Positions 24,879 to 33,624 of a DNA stretch of 64,000 bases are shown one piece after another. The notes under the pieces were generated by a model that was given only the letters and a program-made list of their open reading frames with translations, did not search any database and was not told the origin of the DNA. The DNA comes from Pseudomonadota bacterium (lineage in GTDB: Bacteria; Pseudomonadota; Alphaproteobacteria; Rhizobiales; Rhizobiaceae). Numbering within the stretch: the stretch's first letter is position 1; every line of letters starts with the position of its first letter. A program made the translations under genes and the position numbers. The DNA lies in the NCBI GenBank assembly GCA_023404095.1, contig JAEYDD010000075.1, positions 310,001 to 374,000 of the forward strand. The letters are read 5' to 3'.

Positions 24879-27716
24879 ATGGACAGCAAAGTAACGGTTC
24901 CGGCCCATTCCGGCCTGCTCGACGTCGCAACACTCCGGGCACGATGCGAATTCATCGCCAGCGCGCATGCCGAATATCGCGACCGCATGCGGTCAGCCCT
25001 TCTTGCCGAACTCAAGAGCGCCTACCAGCAGGGTCGGGAACAGGCCCGCGAGCTTCTGTTTTCCGACGGCAGCGGCCTTGCCTGTGCCGCACGGCTGTCC
25101 TGGCTACAGGACAAGATCATCACCGTGCTGCACGATTTCGCGCTCAATCACGTCTTCAGCGCCGCAATGGCGCCGGAGGCCGCCCGCATTACCGTGACCG
25201 CCGTCGGCGGCTACGGTCGCGGCACGCTGGCGCCGGGGTCGGATATCGACCTTCTCTTCCTGCTGCCGGCGAGGCCTCAGCCGTGGAGCGAGCCGGCGAT
25301 CGAGTTCATGCTCTACGTGTTGTGGGACATGGGATTCAAGGTCGGCCATGCTACCCGCAACATCGAGGAATGCATCACGCTCTCCAAGGGCGACATGACG
25401 ATCCGCACCGCAATCCTGGAGGCGCGCTACCTGTGCGGTTCGCACCTCCTCTTCGATGAGCTGGCCGTGCGCTTCGAGCGCGAGATCATGCGCGGTACCG
25501 GTCCGGAATTCATCGCCGCCAAGCTTGCCGAACGCGACGAGCGCCATCGCAAGGCCGGCGATACGCGCTATCTGGTCGAGCCGAATGTCAAGGAAGGCAA
25601 GGGCGGCCTTCGCGACCTGCACACCCTGTTCTGGATCGCCAAATACTACTATCGGATCCGCGACCCCGAGGACCTGATAAAGCTCGGCGTCCTTTCCCGC
25701 CACGAATTCAAGCTGTTCCAGAAGGCGGACGATTTCCTCTGGGCCGTTCGCTGCCACCTGCATTTCCTCACCGGTAAGGCGGAAGAACGCCTCTCCTTCG
25801 ACGTCCAGTCCGAGATCGCGGCCTGCCTGGGCTACCAGCCGCATCCCGGCCTTTCGGCCGTCGAGCGCTTCATGAAGCACTACTTCCTCGTGGCAAAGGA
25901 CGTGGGCGACCTGACGCGCATCTTCTGCGCCGCTCTGGAGGACCAGCAGGCAAAGGAAGCGCCGGGCTTCACCGCAGCGATCAGCCGCTTCACCCGGCGC
26001 AGCCGCAAGATCGCCGGCACGCTGGATTTCGTCGAGGATCGCGGGCGGATCACGATCGCCAATACCGATGTGTTCAAGCGCGATCCGGTCAACCTGATCC
26101 GGCTGTTCCATATCGCCGACATCAACGAACTGGAGTTTCATCCCGACGCACTGAAGCTCGTCACGCGCTCCCTGCGGCTGATCAACAACGCGCTCAGGGA
26201 AAACGACGAGGCGAACCGGCTTTTCCTGTCCATCCTCACCTCGCCCCGCGATCCGGCGCTGATCCTGCGGCGGATGAACGAGGCGGGCGTTCTGGGGCGC
26301 TTCATCCCCGATTTCGGCAAGATCGTCGCGATGATGCAGTTCAACATGTATCATCACTATACGGTCGACGAGCACCTCATCCGCTCCGTCGGCGTGCTGG
26401 CGGCGATTGACCAGGGCCGCGAGACGGAGCTGCATCCGCTGGCCGGCCAGATCATGCCGGCGATCGAGGACCGCGTGCCGCTGTATGTGGCGGTGCTGTT
26501 GCATGACGTGGCCAAGGGCCGGCCGGAGGACCATTCCGTTGCCGGCGCCCGTGTCGCGCGCAAGCTGTGCCAGCGCTTCGGCCTGACGCCGAAGCAGACG
26601 GAGCTGGTCGTCTGGCTGATCGAGGAACATCTGGTCATGTCGCTGGTAGCGCAGACGCGCGACCTGAATGACCGCAAGACGATCGTCGACTTCGCCGAGA
26701 AGGTGCGGTCGATGGAGCGGCTGAAGATGCTGCTCGTCTTGACGGTCTGCGATATCCGCGCAGTCGGCCCGGGCGTGTGGAACGGCTGGAAAGGTCAGTT
26801 GCTGCGTACGCTCTACTATGAGACAGAGCTTCTGCTGTCCGGCGGCTTTTCGGAAGTGTCGCGCAAGGAGCGCGCCAAGGCTGCTCGTGAAAGGCTTTAC
26901 GAGGCCCTCTCCGACTGGAGCCAGAAGGACCGCAAGGCCTATAGCCGCTTGCACTACGACCCTTACCTGCTCACCGTCTCGATCGAGGACCAGGTGCGGC
27001 ATGCGGGCTTCATCCGCGACGCCGACAAGGCTCGGCAGGCCCTTGCGACGATGGTGCGCACGGACTCCTTCCACGCCATCACAGAGATCACCGTGCTGTC
27101 GCCGGACCATCCGCGACTTCTGACGGTGATCGCCGGCGCCTGTGCCGCAGCCGGCGCCAATATCGTCGATGCGCAGATCTTTACGACGTCCGACGGGCGC
27201 GCGCTGGATACGATCCTGGTCAATCGCGAGTTTCCCAACGACGCCGACGAGATGCGCCGCGCTGCCAACATCGGCAAGATGATCGAGGACGTGCTGTCGG
27301 GTCGCAAGCGCTTGCCGGAGGTCATTGCCAACCGCACGCGCGGCCGCAAGCGTTCGAAGACCTTCACCGTGCCGCCCGCGGTCACGATCTCCAACGCTCT
27401 GTCGAACAAGTTCACCGTCATCGAGATCGAGTGCCTGGACCGCCCGGGCCTGCTTTCCGAAGTAACGGCGGTGCTGTCCGACCTTTCGCTGGACATCGCC
27501 TCCGCCCACATCACAACCTTCGGCGAGAAGGTGATCGATACGTTCTACGTCAACGACCTTCTCGGCCACAAAATCACCAATGAGAACCGGCAGGGCAACA
27601 TCGTTGCGCGGTTGAAGGCCGTCATGGCCGAAGAGGCGGATGAAGCGCGCGATCGGATGCCGCCGGGCATGGTCGCGCCCTTGGGCGCGCAATCAGGGAT
27701 ACGGACCAGGGAATGA
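24879..27716 (+). CDS. glnD: Bifunctional PII uridylyltransferase / uridylyl-removing enzyme GlnD
   Basis: A 945-residue nitrogen sensor that uridylylates PII proteins at low glutamine and removes UMP at high glutamine. The nucleotidyltransferase site is GGYGRGTLAPGSDIDLLFL (residues 110-128). The HD hydrolase domain shows HHYTVDEH and LLHDVAKGRPEDHS. Two ACT domains at the C-terminus bind glutamine (EITVLSPDHPRLLTVIAGACAAAGANIVDAQI and EIECLDRPGLLSEVTAVLSDLSLDIASAHI). I chose the ATG at 24879; the frame is open back to 24801 without similarity. Its stop overlaps the murJ start (ATGA). Confidence 0.97.
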   Translation: MDSKVTVPAHSGLLDVATLRARCEFIASAHAEYRDRMRSALLAELKSAYQQGREQARELLFSDGSGLACAARLSWLQDKIITVLHDFALNHVFSAAMAPEAARITVTAVGGYGRGTLAPGSDIDLLFLLPARPQPWSEPAIEFMLYVLWDMGFKVGHATRNIEECITLSKGDMTIRTAILEARYLCGSHLLFDELAVRFEREIMRGTGPEFIAAKLAERDERHRKAGDTRYLVEPNVKEGKGGLRDLHTLFWIAKYYYRIRDPEDLIKLGVLSRHEFKLFQKADDFLWAVRCHLHFLTGKAEERLSFDVQSEIAACLGYQPHPGLSAVERFMKHYFLVAKDVGDLTRIFCAALEDQQAKEAPGFTAAISRFTRRSRKIAGTLDFVEDRGRITIANTDVFKRDPVNLIRLFHIADINELEFHPDALKLVTRSLRLINNALRENDEANRLFLSILTSPRDPALILRRMNEAGVLGRFIPDFGKIVAMMQFNMYHHYTVDEHLIRSVGVLAAIDQGRETELHPLAGQIMPAIEDRVPLYVAVLLHDVAKGRPEDHSVAGARVARKLCQRFGLTPKQTELVVWLIEEHLVMSLVAQTRDLNDRKTIVDFAEKVRSMERLKMLLVLTVCDIRAVGPGVWNGWKGQLLRTLYYETELLLSGGFSEVSRKERAKAARERLYEALSDWSQKDRKAYSRLHYDPYLLTVSIEDQVRHAGFIRDADKARQALATMVRTDSFHAITEITVLSPDHPRLLTVIAGACAAAGANIVDAQIFTTSDGRALDTILVNREFPNDADEMRRAANIGKMIEDVLSGRKRLPEVIANRTRGRKRSKTFTVPPAVTISNALSNKFTVIEIECLDRPGLLSEVTAVLSDLSLDIASAHITTFGEKVIDTFYVNDLLGHKITNENRQGNIVARLKAVMAEEADEARDRMPPGMVAPLGAQSGIRTRE

Positions 27717-29299
27717 GCCTCGTCAGGAAATTCGCCACCGTCGGCGGCGCAACGCTTGGCAGCCGCGTGCTGGGTTTCGCGCGCGAGACGTTGATGGCCG
27801 CCGCCCTCGGCACGGGCCCGATGGCCGATGCCTTCTATGCGGCCTTCCGTTTCCCGAATCTCTTTCGCAGGCTCTTTGCCGAAGGCGCCTTCAACGCGGC
27901 CTTCGTGCCGCTGTTCGCCAAGGAGATCGAGGCGGGCGGCACCGACGGCGCCAAGCGCTTTTCCGAAGAAGTCTTCGGTGTCCTCTTCACCGTCCTGATG
28001 ATCATCACCATCGCCATGGAACTGGCGATGCCGCTGCTCGTCTCCTGGATCATCGCACCGGGCTTCGTCGGCGATCCGGAAAAGTTCGACGTGACGGTCG
28101 AGCTTGCCATCATCATGTTTCCATACCTGATGTGCATGTCGCTGACGGCGATGCTGTCGGGCATGCTCAATTCGCTGCATCACTATTTCGCCGCCGCAGT
28201 CGCGCCCATCTTTCTTAACCTGGTGCTGATCGGCGCCCTCGGACTGGCCCTCTATTCCGGCGCCTCGCCGCTGGAAACGGCGCGCTATCTCTCCTGGGGC
28301 GTGCTTGCCGCGGGCGTCTTGCAGATGGCGGTTCTCTATGCCGGGGTGCTGCATGCGGGCATGCGCATCGGCTTTCGCTGGCCGCGGATAACGCCGAACG
28401 TGAAGCGCCTGCTCTGGCTGGCGCTGCCGGCGGCCGTGACCGGCGGCATCACGCAGATCAACCAGATCATCGGCCAGATGATCGCCTCCACCAAGGACGG
28501 CGCGATCTCCGTCCTCCAGTATGCCGACCGGGTCTACCAGTTGCCGCTCGGCGTCGTCGGCATCGCCGTCGGCGTCGTGCTCCTGCCGGAACTGGCGCGC
28601 GCGCTGAAGGCCGGGCATGACAAGGAGGCGGCCAACCTGCAGAACCGCTCGATGGAATTCGTGCTGTTCCTGACGCTGCCGGCCGCAGGCGCGCTGTGGG
28701 TGATATCCGACGAGATCGTGCGCGTCCTCTATGAACGCGGGGCGTTTTCGCCGGAGACGACTTCCGTCGTCGCCGGCACGCTCGCCATCTACGGCCTCGG
28801 CCTGCCGGGCTTCGTGATGATCAAGGCGCTCAATCCGGGTTTCTTCGCGCGCGAGGACACCAAGACGCCGATGCGCATCACCATGTGCTCGGTGGCGGTC
28901 AACTGCGTCCTCGCCGTTTCGCTGTTCCCCTTCTTTCACGAGCGCGGCATCGCGACGGCGGAGGCGACGTCGGGATGGCTGACGGCGATCTTCCTGTTTG
29001 TGACGCTGGTGCGCCGGGGGCACTGGCCGCTGGACAAGGCGCTGGCCTGGCGCATCGCCCGGCTCCTGATCGCAACGCTCGTCATGGCCGTCAGCCTGAA
29101 CTATGCCGCCGATGCCCTGGCAGCCCGGCTCGCGCCGACGGCGTCGCTCCTGGAGCAGGTGGCAGCGCTCGGCGCATTGGTGACGTTGGCCATGGTGATC
29201 TACTTCGGCGTCGCCTTTCTTATCGGCGGTGCCGACATCGGCCTGATCCGCCGCAACGTCAAGCGCAAGGCCAAGCCCGCATCGGAGAGCGGAGAGTGA
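27713..29299 (+). CDS. murJ: Lipid II flippase MurJ (MviN)
   Basis: A 528-residue polytopic MOP-superfamily flippase that moves lipid II across the inner membrane for peptidoglycan synthesis. About 14 hydrophobic helices are apparent. Family signatures are visible: RFPNLFRRLFAEGAFNAAFVPLF near the N-terminus and DRVYQLPLGVVGIAVGVVLLPELAR in the middle. The start overlaps the glnD stop by four bases and its stop overlaps the next GTG start, so the three genes are coupled. Confidence 0.97.
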   Translation: MSLVRKFATVGGATLGSRVLGFARETLMAAALGTGPMADAFYAAFRFPNLFRRLFAEGAFNAAFVPLFAKEIEAGGTDGAKRFSEEVFGVLFTVLMIITIAMELAMPLLVSWIIAPGFVGDPEKFDVTVELAIIMFPYLMCMSLTAMLSGMLNSLHHYFAAAVAPIFLNLVLIGALGLALYSGASPLETARYLSWGVLAAGVLQMAVLYAGVLHAGMRIGFRWPRITPNVKRLLWLALPAAVTGGITQINQIIGQMIASTKDGAISVLQYADRVYQLPLGVVGIAVGVVLLPELARALKAGHDKEAANLQNRSMEFVLFLTLPAAGALWVISDEIVRVLYERGAFSPETTSVVAGTLAIYGLGLPGFVMIKALNPGFFAREDTKTPMRITMCSVAVNCVLAVSLFPFFHERGIATAEATSGWLTAIFLFVTLVRRGHWPLDKALAWRIARLLIATLVMAVSLNYAADALAARLAPTASLLEQVAALGALVTLAMVIYFGVAFLIGGADIGLIRRNVKRKAKPASESGE

Positions 29300-29688
29300 C
29301 CCGCAGGATCGCACTGGTGACGCTCGTCGTGCCCGACTATGACCGGGCAATCGCCTTCTATTGCGGCGCGCTCCGCTTCGACCTCGTCGAGGATACGCAG
29401 CTTCCCGACGGCAAACGCTGGGTGGTCGTGCGTCCGAATGGCGGCGCGGGTTCGGGCCTGCTTCTGGCCCAGGCGTCCGGCGAACGGCAGGAGGCGGCCA
29501 TCGGCAACCAGGCCGGCGGCCGGGTCGGCTTCTTCCTGCATACGGACGACTTCGAACGCGATTTTGCCTCCTTCGTCGCCGCCGGCGTCCGTTTCCTAGA
29601 ACAGCCGAGGACCGAGGCCTATGGCAAGGTCGCCGTGTTCGAGGACGTTTTCGGCAACACATGGGACCTGTTGCAGCCTGCGGGCTGA
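29296..29688 (+). CDS. Small VOC-family (glyoxalase-fold) protein
   Basis: A 130-residue VOC protein. It reads LVTLVVPDYDRAIAFYCGALRFDLVEDTQLPDGKRWVVVRPNG and ends VAVFEDVFGNTWDLLQPAG, which carries the acidic/aromatic end of the fold. The start is a GTG at 29296 that overlaps the murJ stop (GTGA), with GGAGA just upstream inside murJ. Substrate unknown. The likely metal ligands (Asp/His/Glu) are not fully conserved, so catalytic activity is uncertain. Confidence 0.85.
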   Translation: MTRRIALVTLVVPDYDRAIAFYCGALRFDLVEDTQLPDGKRWVVVRPNGGAGSGLLLAQASGERQEAAIGNQAGGRVGFFLHTDDFERDFASFVAAGVRFLEQPRTEAYGKVAVFEDVFGNTWDLLQPAG

Positions 29689-29695
29689 CCCGCGC

Positions 29696-30193
29696 TCAGC
29701 GCATCGCAACGACTTTCGCCTTTGCCTGGTGCAGGCGCGCAAGGCCCCGTCCGCGGCCGCTGCAATAGTTCCACCGCCGCTTCGGCCCCACGTCGACGTG
29801 GACGATGCCGTTGCAATAGGTGCCGATACCGCCGATGCCCGGAGCCGTCTTCGCCGCAGCGACGATCCGGCTCACCGAGATGCCCGGCACCCTGATGTCG
29901 GCTGCCATGCATTTGCGATGGTACGAGCCGCGGCGACCGCCTGAGCGATGCCCGGACGTGACGAGCGGGCGCCGTCCGGTCTGGGCGGCGATGTGTGCGA
30001 GGACCGCGTGCAGCCGGCCCGGGAAGCAGCCGTCTCGTACCCTGGGCGTCTGCGTTGCATAGGCCAGCGTGATCCGCGCCTTGTCCTTCTTGAAATTCAG
30101 CTTCTTTTCGTCTTCGGCTTGCGCATCATCGATCGTCACGAGCGTCGAGAGTGCGAACAGGCCAGCCAGCAGCATGGAGCATGCTTTCCGCAT
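29696..30193 (-). CDS. Exported D-Ala-D-Ala carboxypeptidase-fold (M15/DUF882-type) protein
   Basis: A 165-residue exported protein. The signal peptide is residues 1-26 (MLLAGLFALSTLVTIDDAQA). The mature part has the zinc-peptidase pattern SGHRSGGRRGSYHRKCMAADIRVPG (His and Asp ligands) and IVHVDVGPKRRWNYC (third ligand His). This is the peptidase M15 subfamily 3/DUF882 arrangement, so it probably trims peptidoglycan peptides. It converges with the VOC gene (seven bases apart) and diverges from trpS. Two cysteines, one near residue 56 and one in the C-terminal part, could pair. Confidence 0.85.
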   Translation of the reverse strand: MRKACSMLLAGLFALSTLVTIDDAQAEDEKKLNFKKDKARITLAYATQTPRVRDGCFPGRLHAVLAHIAAQTGRRPLVTSGHRSGGRRGSYHRKCMAADIRVPGISVSRIVAAAKTAPGIGGIGTYCNGIVHVDVGPKRRWNYCSGRGRGLARLHQAKAKVVAMR

Positions 30194-30486
30194 GATACCT
30201 CTCCCTGATCGGACCGGTCAGCAATGCTGATCGGGTAGCCACCACCCCCGCCAGAGAACTGAAATCCTAAAATAGGCTTTTGTGAGGATATTATTGCTAA
30301 TATTAGATACCGCTTATGGGGTATCCGCGCCTCGCCGGAACTTGTCGCCATTTTATCCGCCGGTGCTGCCCGTGCCGGCGGGGAATTCCGGCCCTTGATT
30401 GTGCCGTGGCCCGCGTGCATAAGCGCCGGCGTGAACCAGTTGCAGCGACCGCTGCTTGGGCCCTCCACCAGCCTCACGAGGACATC

Positions 30487-31551
30487 ATGACCGCGTTCAA
30501 GCCGCTCGTCTTTTCCGGCGTCCAGCCGACGGGCAACCTCCATCTCGGAAACTATCTCGGCGCCATCCGCAAGTTCGTGACCCTGCAGGAAAGCAACGAT
30601 TGCATCTACTGCGTCGTGGACCTGCATTCGATCACCGCGCAGCTCGTTCACGAGGACCTGATCGGTCAGATCCGCTCGATCGCCGCCGCCTTCATCGCCT
30701 CCGGCATCGATCCTGAAAAGCACATAGTTTTCAACCAGTCGGCGGTGCCGCAGCATGCGGAGCTGGCCTGGGTATTCAATTGCGTCGCCCGCATCGGCTG
30801 GATGAACCGCATGACCCAGTTCAAGGACAAGGCCGGCAAGGACCGCGAGAACGCCTCGCTCGGTCTGCTGGCCTATCCGAGCCTGATGGCCGCGGACATC
30901 CTCGTCTACCGCGCCACCCATGTCCCGGTCGGCGACGACCAGAAGCAGCATCTGGAGCTCGCCCGCGACATCGCCATGAAGTTCAATCTCGACTTCAAGG
31001 AGAAGATCCGTGCCACCGGCACCGGCGTCGACATCGTCGTCGGCGAGGAGCCGGTGCATGCCTATTTCCCGATGGTCGAGCCGATGATCGAGGGGCCGGC
31101 GCCGCGCGTCATGTCCCTGCGCGACGGCACCAAGAAAATGTCGAAGTCCGACCCGTCCGATCTGTCCCGCATCAATCTGATGGACGATGCCGAGGCAATC
31201 TCGAAGAAGATCCGCAAGGCCAAGACCGATCCGGATGCGCTACCGAGCGAGACCGAAGGTCTCAAGGGTCGGCCGGAAGCCGACAATCTCGTCGGAATCT
31301 ACGCCGCACTTGCCGACACCTCCAAGGCCAACGTTCTGGCGCAGTTCGGCGGTCAGCAGTTCTCCGCCTTCAAGCCAGCCCTCATCGATCTGGCCGTCAG
31401 CGTGCTCTCGCCGGTCACGACGGAGATGCGCCGCCTGATGGACGATACCGCCCATATCGACGCGATCCTGCGCAAGGGCGGCGAACGGGCACGCGCGCGC
31501 GCTGAAAAGACCATGGCCGAGGTCGCAGACATCATCGGCTTCCTTCGGTAG
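30487..31551 (+). CDS. trpS: Tryptophan--tRNA ligase
   Basis: A 354-residue class I aminoacyl-tRNA synthetase. The HIGH-equivalent motif is PTGNLHLGNYLGA near the N-terminus and the KMSKS motif is KKMSKSDPSD. Length is normal. The ATG at 30487 is chosen as the family start; the frame is open from 30316. The 293-base upstream gap contains an AT-rich stretch (30265-30320) that probably holds the promoter. I see no leader-peptide attenuator. Confidence 0.97.
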   Translation: MTAFKPLVFSGVQPTGNLHLGNYLGAIRKFVTLQESNDCIYCVVDLHSITAQLVHEDLIGQIRSIAAAFIASGIDPEKHIVFNQSAVPQHAELAWVFNCVARIGWMNRMTQFKDKAGKDRENASLGLLAYPSLMAADILVYRATHVPVGDDQKQHLELARDIAMKFNLDFKEKIRATGTGVDIVVGEEPVHAYFPMVEPMIEGPAPRVMSLRDGTKKMSKSDPSDLSRINLMDDAEAISKKIRKAKTDPDALPSETEGLKGRPEADNLVGIYAALADTSKANVLAQFGGQQFSAFKPALIDLAVSVLSPVTTEMRRLMDDTAHIDAILRKGGERARARAEKTMAEVADIIGFLR

Positions 31552-31575
31552 GGGCGGCCGGTCGCCGGTGCGCGT

Positions 31576-31635
31576 CGGCCGTCATTGAGCTTGATCGTCC
31601 GCCGACAGGAGGACGATCAAGCTCAATGACGGCCG
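31576..31635. repeat. Perfect 25-bp inverted repeat (60-bp hairpin) after trpS
   Basis: The arm at 31576-31600 (CGGCCGTCATTGAGCTTGAT, then CGTCC) is matched base for base by the complement at 31611-31635, with a ten-base loop GCCGACAGGA. No T-run follows, so it is not a standard intrinsic terminator. It lies 25 bases after the trpS stop. An RNA copy would be a near-ideal double strand for RNase III. Confidence 0.85.
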
Positions 31636-31735
31636 CGCAGGCGGACGTGATCCGTCGCGACATTCGCCCTGACCAATTCCCATTGCCGGGATTTGGTATA
31701 AGCTGTGGCGGAAGCATGGCGAAAGCGAGTGAGTA

Positions 31736-32227
31736 ATGGTATCGACACGACTGTCACGTCTGGAAGGGCATCGCCGCAAGTTCCTGGCGATCGTTGACGA
31801 GACGCCCGAATGCCAGCGTGCCACTCACTATGCCGCGGCGCGCGCGAAGAATTCGAATGGCGGCGTGGTGCTGCTCTACATCATCCCCGCCGGCGATTTC
31901 CGCGAATGGCTCGGGGTCGAGGAGATCATGCGCGCGGAGGCGCGCGAGGAAGCGGAAGCCGTCGTCGCCAAGGCCGCGCAGAGCATACGGGAATCGCTCG
32001 GCATCGAGCCCGAGATCGTGATCCGGGAGGGCATCGCGTCCGAGCAGATCAATGCGCAGATCGAGGATGACCGGGACATTGCGATCCTGGTGCTGGCGGC
32101 CGGTTCGGCGAAGGAGGGGCCTGGACCGCTCGTCTCTTCGATCGGCGGGCGGGGGGCGGCCTTTCCAATTCCCGTAACCGTCATCCCGGAAAACCTCAGC
32201 GACGAGGAGATCGACGCGCTGAGCTGA
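31736..32227 (+). CDS. Universal stress protein (UspA family)
   Basis: A 163-residue single-domain Usp. The fold opens with RRKFLAIVDETPECQRATHYAAARAKNSNGGVVLLYII and closes with DIAILVLAAGSAKEGPGPLVSSIGGRGAAFPIPVTVIPENL, which has a G-x-rich nucleotide-binding stretch close to the G2xG9xG(S/T) pattern. ATP binding is plausible but not certain. It is preceded by the long hairpin at 31576-31635 and followed by nfuA. It probably has its own promoter. Confidence 0.9.
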   Translation: MVSTRLSRLEGHRRKFLAIVDETPECQRATHYAAARAKNSNGGVVLLYIIPAGDFREWLGVEEIMRAEAREEAEAVVAKAAQSIRESLGIEPEIVIREGIASEQINAQIEDDRDIAILVLAAGSAKEGPGPLVSSIGGRGAAFPIPVTVIPENLSDEEIDALS

Positions 32228-32298
32228 AGGTATCGCGCAGCGCCGCTTCATTATCCTGCAGCGGCGGCTTGATGCGGGAGCCGGAAATGCCTATTTTC

Positions 32299-32315
32299 TT
32301 TTGAATAGTTCTAAA
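32299..32315 (+). promoter_or_regulatory. Irr/ICE-like operator upstream of nfuA
   Basis: TTTTGAATAGTTCTAAA is a near-perfect palindrome (TTTnGAA-N3-TTCTAAA) that closely resembles the iron control element bound by the rhizobial haem-responsive regulator Irr. It lies 45 bases before the nfuA start, in an AT-rich patch. An Irr site before an Fe-S assembly gene is sensible. The match to the ICE consensus is from memory. Confidence 0.6.
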
Positions 32316-32359
32316 CAGTTGGCCGCGGAGCCTTGAACCCGACGGCACGGAGAGAGACC

Positions 32360-32929
32360 ATGTTCATTCAGACGGAAACGACGCCGAACCCGGCAACCCT
32401 GAAGTTCCTGCCCGGAAAGATCGTGCTGGAAGAGGGCACGGCGGAGTTCCGTGACGCCACCGAAGCACAGGCCGCTTCTCCGCTGGCCGCACGACTTTTT
32501 GCCGTTCCCGGCGTGACCGGCGTCTTCTTCGGTTACGATTTCATCACGGTGACGAAGGACAATGCCGACTGGCAGCACCTCAAGCCGGCGATCCTCGGCA
32601 ACATCATGGAGCACTTCATGTCCGGCCAGCCGATCATGGCGGGTGGCGCGCTTGGCGGCGATGAGAGCGAGGACGGCGAGTTCTACGATGAGGGCGACGA
32701 AGCGATCGTTGCAACGATCAAGGAACTGTTGGCGACCCGCGTTCGTCCTGCCGTCGCCCAGGATGGCGGCGACATCACCTTCAAGGGCTACCGCGACGGC
32801 CGTGTCTATCTCAACATGAAGGGCGCCTGCTCCGGCTGCCCGTCCTCCACCGCCACGCTGAAGCACGGCGTGCAGAACCTGCTGCGCCATTTCGTACCGG
32901 AAGTTCAGGAAGTTGAAGCCGTCATGTGA
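32360..32929 (+). CDS. nfuA: NifU-like Fe-S cluster scaffold/carrier protein
   Basis: A 189-residue Nfu protein. The N-terminal Nfu_N domain begins MFIQTETTPNPATLKFLPGK, a family hallmark. The C-terminal NifU domain carries the cluster-binding CxxC in MKGACSGCPSSTATLKHGV. It accepts and delivers 4Fe-4S clusters to target enzymes, such as MiaB, which is also in this window. The ATG at 32360 is the family start; nine extra in-frame codons upstream have no similarity. The site at 32299-32315 suggests iron control. Confidence 0.95.
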   Translation: MFIQTETTPNPATLKFLPGKIVLEEGTAEFRDATEAQAASPLAARLFAVPGVTGVFFGYDFITVTKDNADWQHLKPAILGNIMEHFMSGQPIMAGGALGGDESEDGEFYDEGDEAIVATIKELLATRVRPAVAQDGGDITFKGYRDGRVYLNMKGACSGCPSSTATLKHGVQNLLRHFVPEVQEVEAVM

Positions 32930-32933
32930 AGAC

Positions 32934-32954
32934 CGGCACCCTTTATGCGGGTGC
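32934..32954 (+). promoter_or_regulatory. Hairpin over the tsaB start region
   Basis: GGCACCC (32934-32940) pairs with GGGTGCC (32948-32954) around TTTATGC. The loop contains an in-frame ATG (32945), and the other candidate start (32960) begins five bases after the stem, so the stem covers its ribosome-binding region. Confidence 0.45.
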
Positions 32955-32959
32955 CCAAG

Positions 32960-33619
32960 ATGATCCTGCTGGCCATCGATACGTCCGGCAGCGGCTGCTA
33001 CGCGGCCATCCATGACACTGCAGGCGAGGTCACGCTCGGCAAGGCTGGCGAGGATATCGGCCGCGGCCATGCCGAGCGCTTGATGGACTTCGTCGACGAG
33101 GCCCTGGCCAATGCTGGGATCGAGTTGGGCGCCGTCGATCGTGTTGCCGTTACCGTTGGTCCGGGCTCGTTCACGGGTATCCGCGTCGGCGTCGCTGCCG
33201 CGCGCGGGTTGTCGCTCGCGCTCGGCGTCCCCTCGGTCGGTATCTCGACTTTGGCGGCGATTGCTGCCGGATACAGGCAGGGCCACCCGGGCACTCCCGT
33301 CTTCGTGGCTGTGGATGCAAAACGCGGCGAGGCTTACTGCCAGGCGTTTTCCGCGGCCGGCGCGCCGATCGGCGAGGCGGCCGTTCTGTCGCTGGACGAC
33401 GCGAAGGCCGCAGCCGTTGCGGCCGGCGGCGCGATCGTCGGCTCGGCCTCGACCCTTCTCGGAGGGGGCGATGAGGGCGAAGCAACCGCTGCCGTCGCCA
33501 TCGAGATGGTGGCACGGCTGGGCGCGCTAGCCGATCCCCGGGCCGACAGGCCGAAACCTCTTTACCTGCGCGGCCCGGACGCGAAGCCCCAGGCCGGATT
33601 TGCCATTACGAGGGCCTGA
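32960..33619 (+). CDS. tsaB: tRNA threonylcarbamoyladenosine (t6A) synthesis protein TsaB
   Basis: A 219-residue TsaB (YeaZ), the non-catalytic partner of TsaD in t6A37 tRNA modification. It starts ILLAIDTSGSGCYAAIHD, and VGPGSFTGIRVGVAAARGLSLALGVPSVGISTLAAIA is the conserved ASKHA-type core. I chose the ATG at 32960; an in-frame ATG at 32945 lies in a hairpin loop. It is followed by rimI at five bases, the usual tsaB-rimI pairing. Confidence 0.93.
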   Translation: MILLAIDTSGSGCYAAIHDTAGEVTLGKAGEDIGRGHAERLMDFVDEALANAGIELGAVDRVAVTVGPGSFTGIRVGVAAARGLSLALGVPSVGISTLAAIAAGYRQGHPGTPVFVAVDAKRGEAYCQAFSAAGAPIGEAAVLSLDDAKAAAVAAGGAIVGSASTLLGGGDEGEATAAVAIEMVARLGALADPRADRPKPLYLRGPDAKPQAGFAITRA

Positions 33620-33624
33620 ATTCC

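Noticed and set aside
25104..27692. An 862-codon minus-strand frame
   Set aside because: It is a shadow of glnD, whose nucleotidyltransferase, HD and ACT domains are all intact.
30194..30486. A tryptophan attenuator before trpS
   Set aside because: No short frame with consecutive Trp codons and no terminator/antiterminator pair is visible, only an AT-rich promoter-like patch and a short CCGCCGG/CCGGCGG stem.
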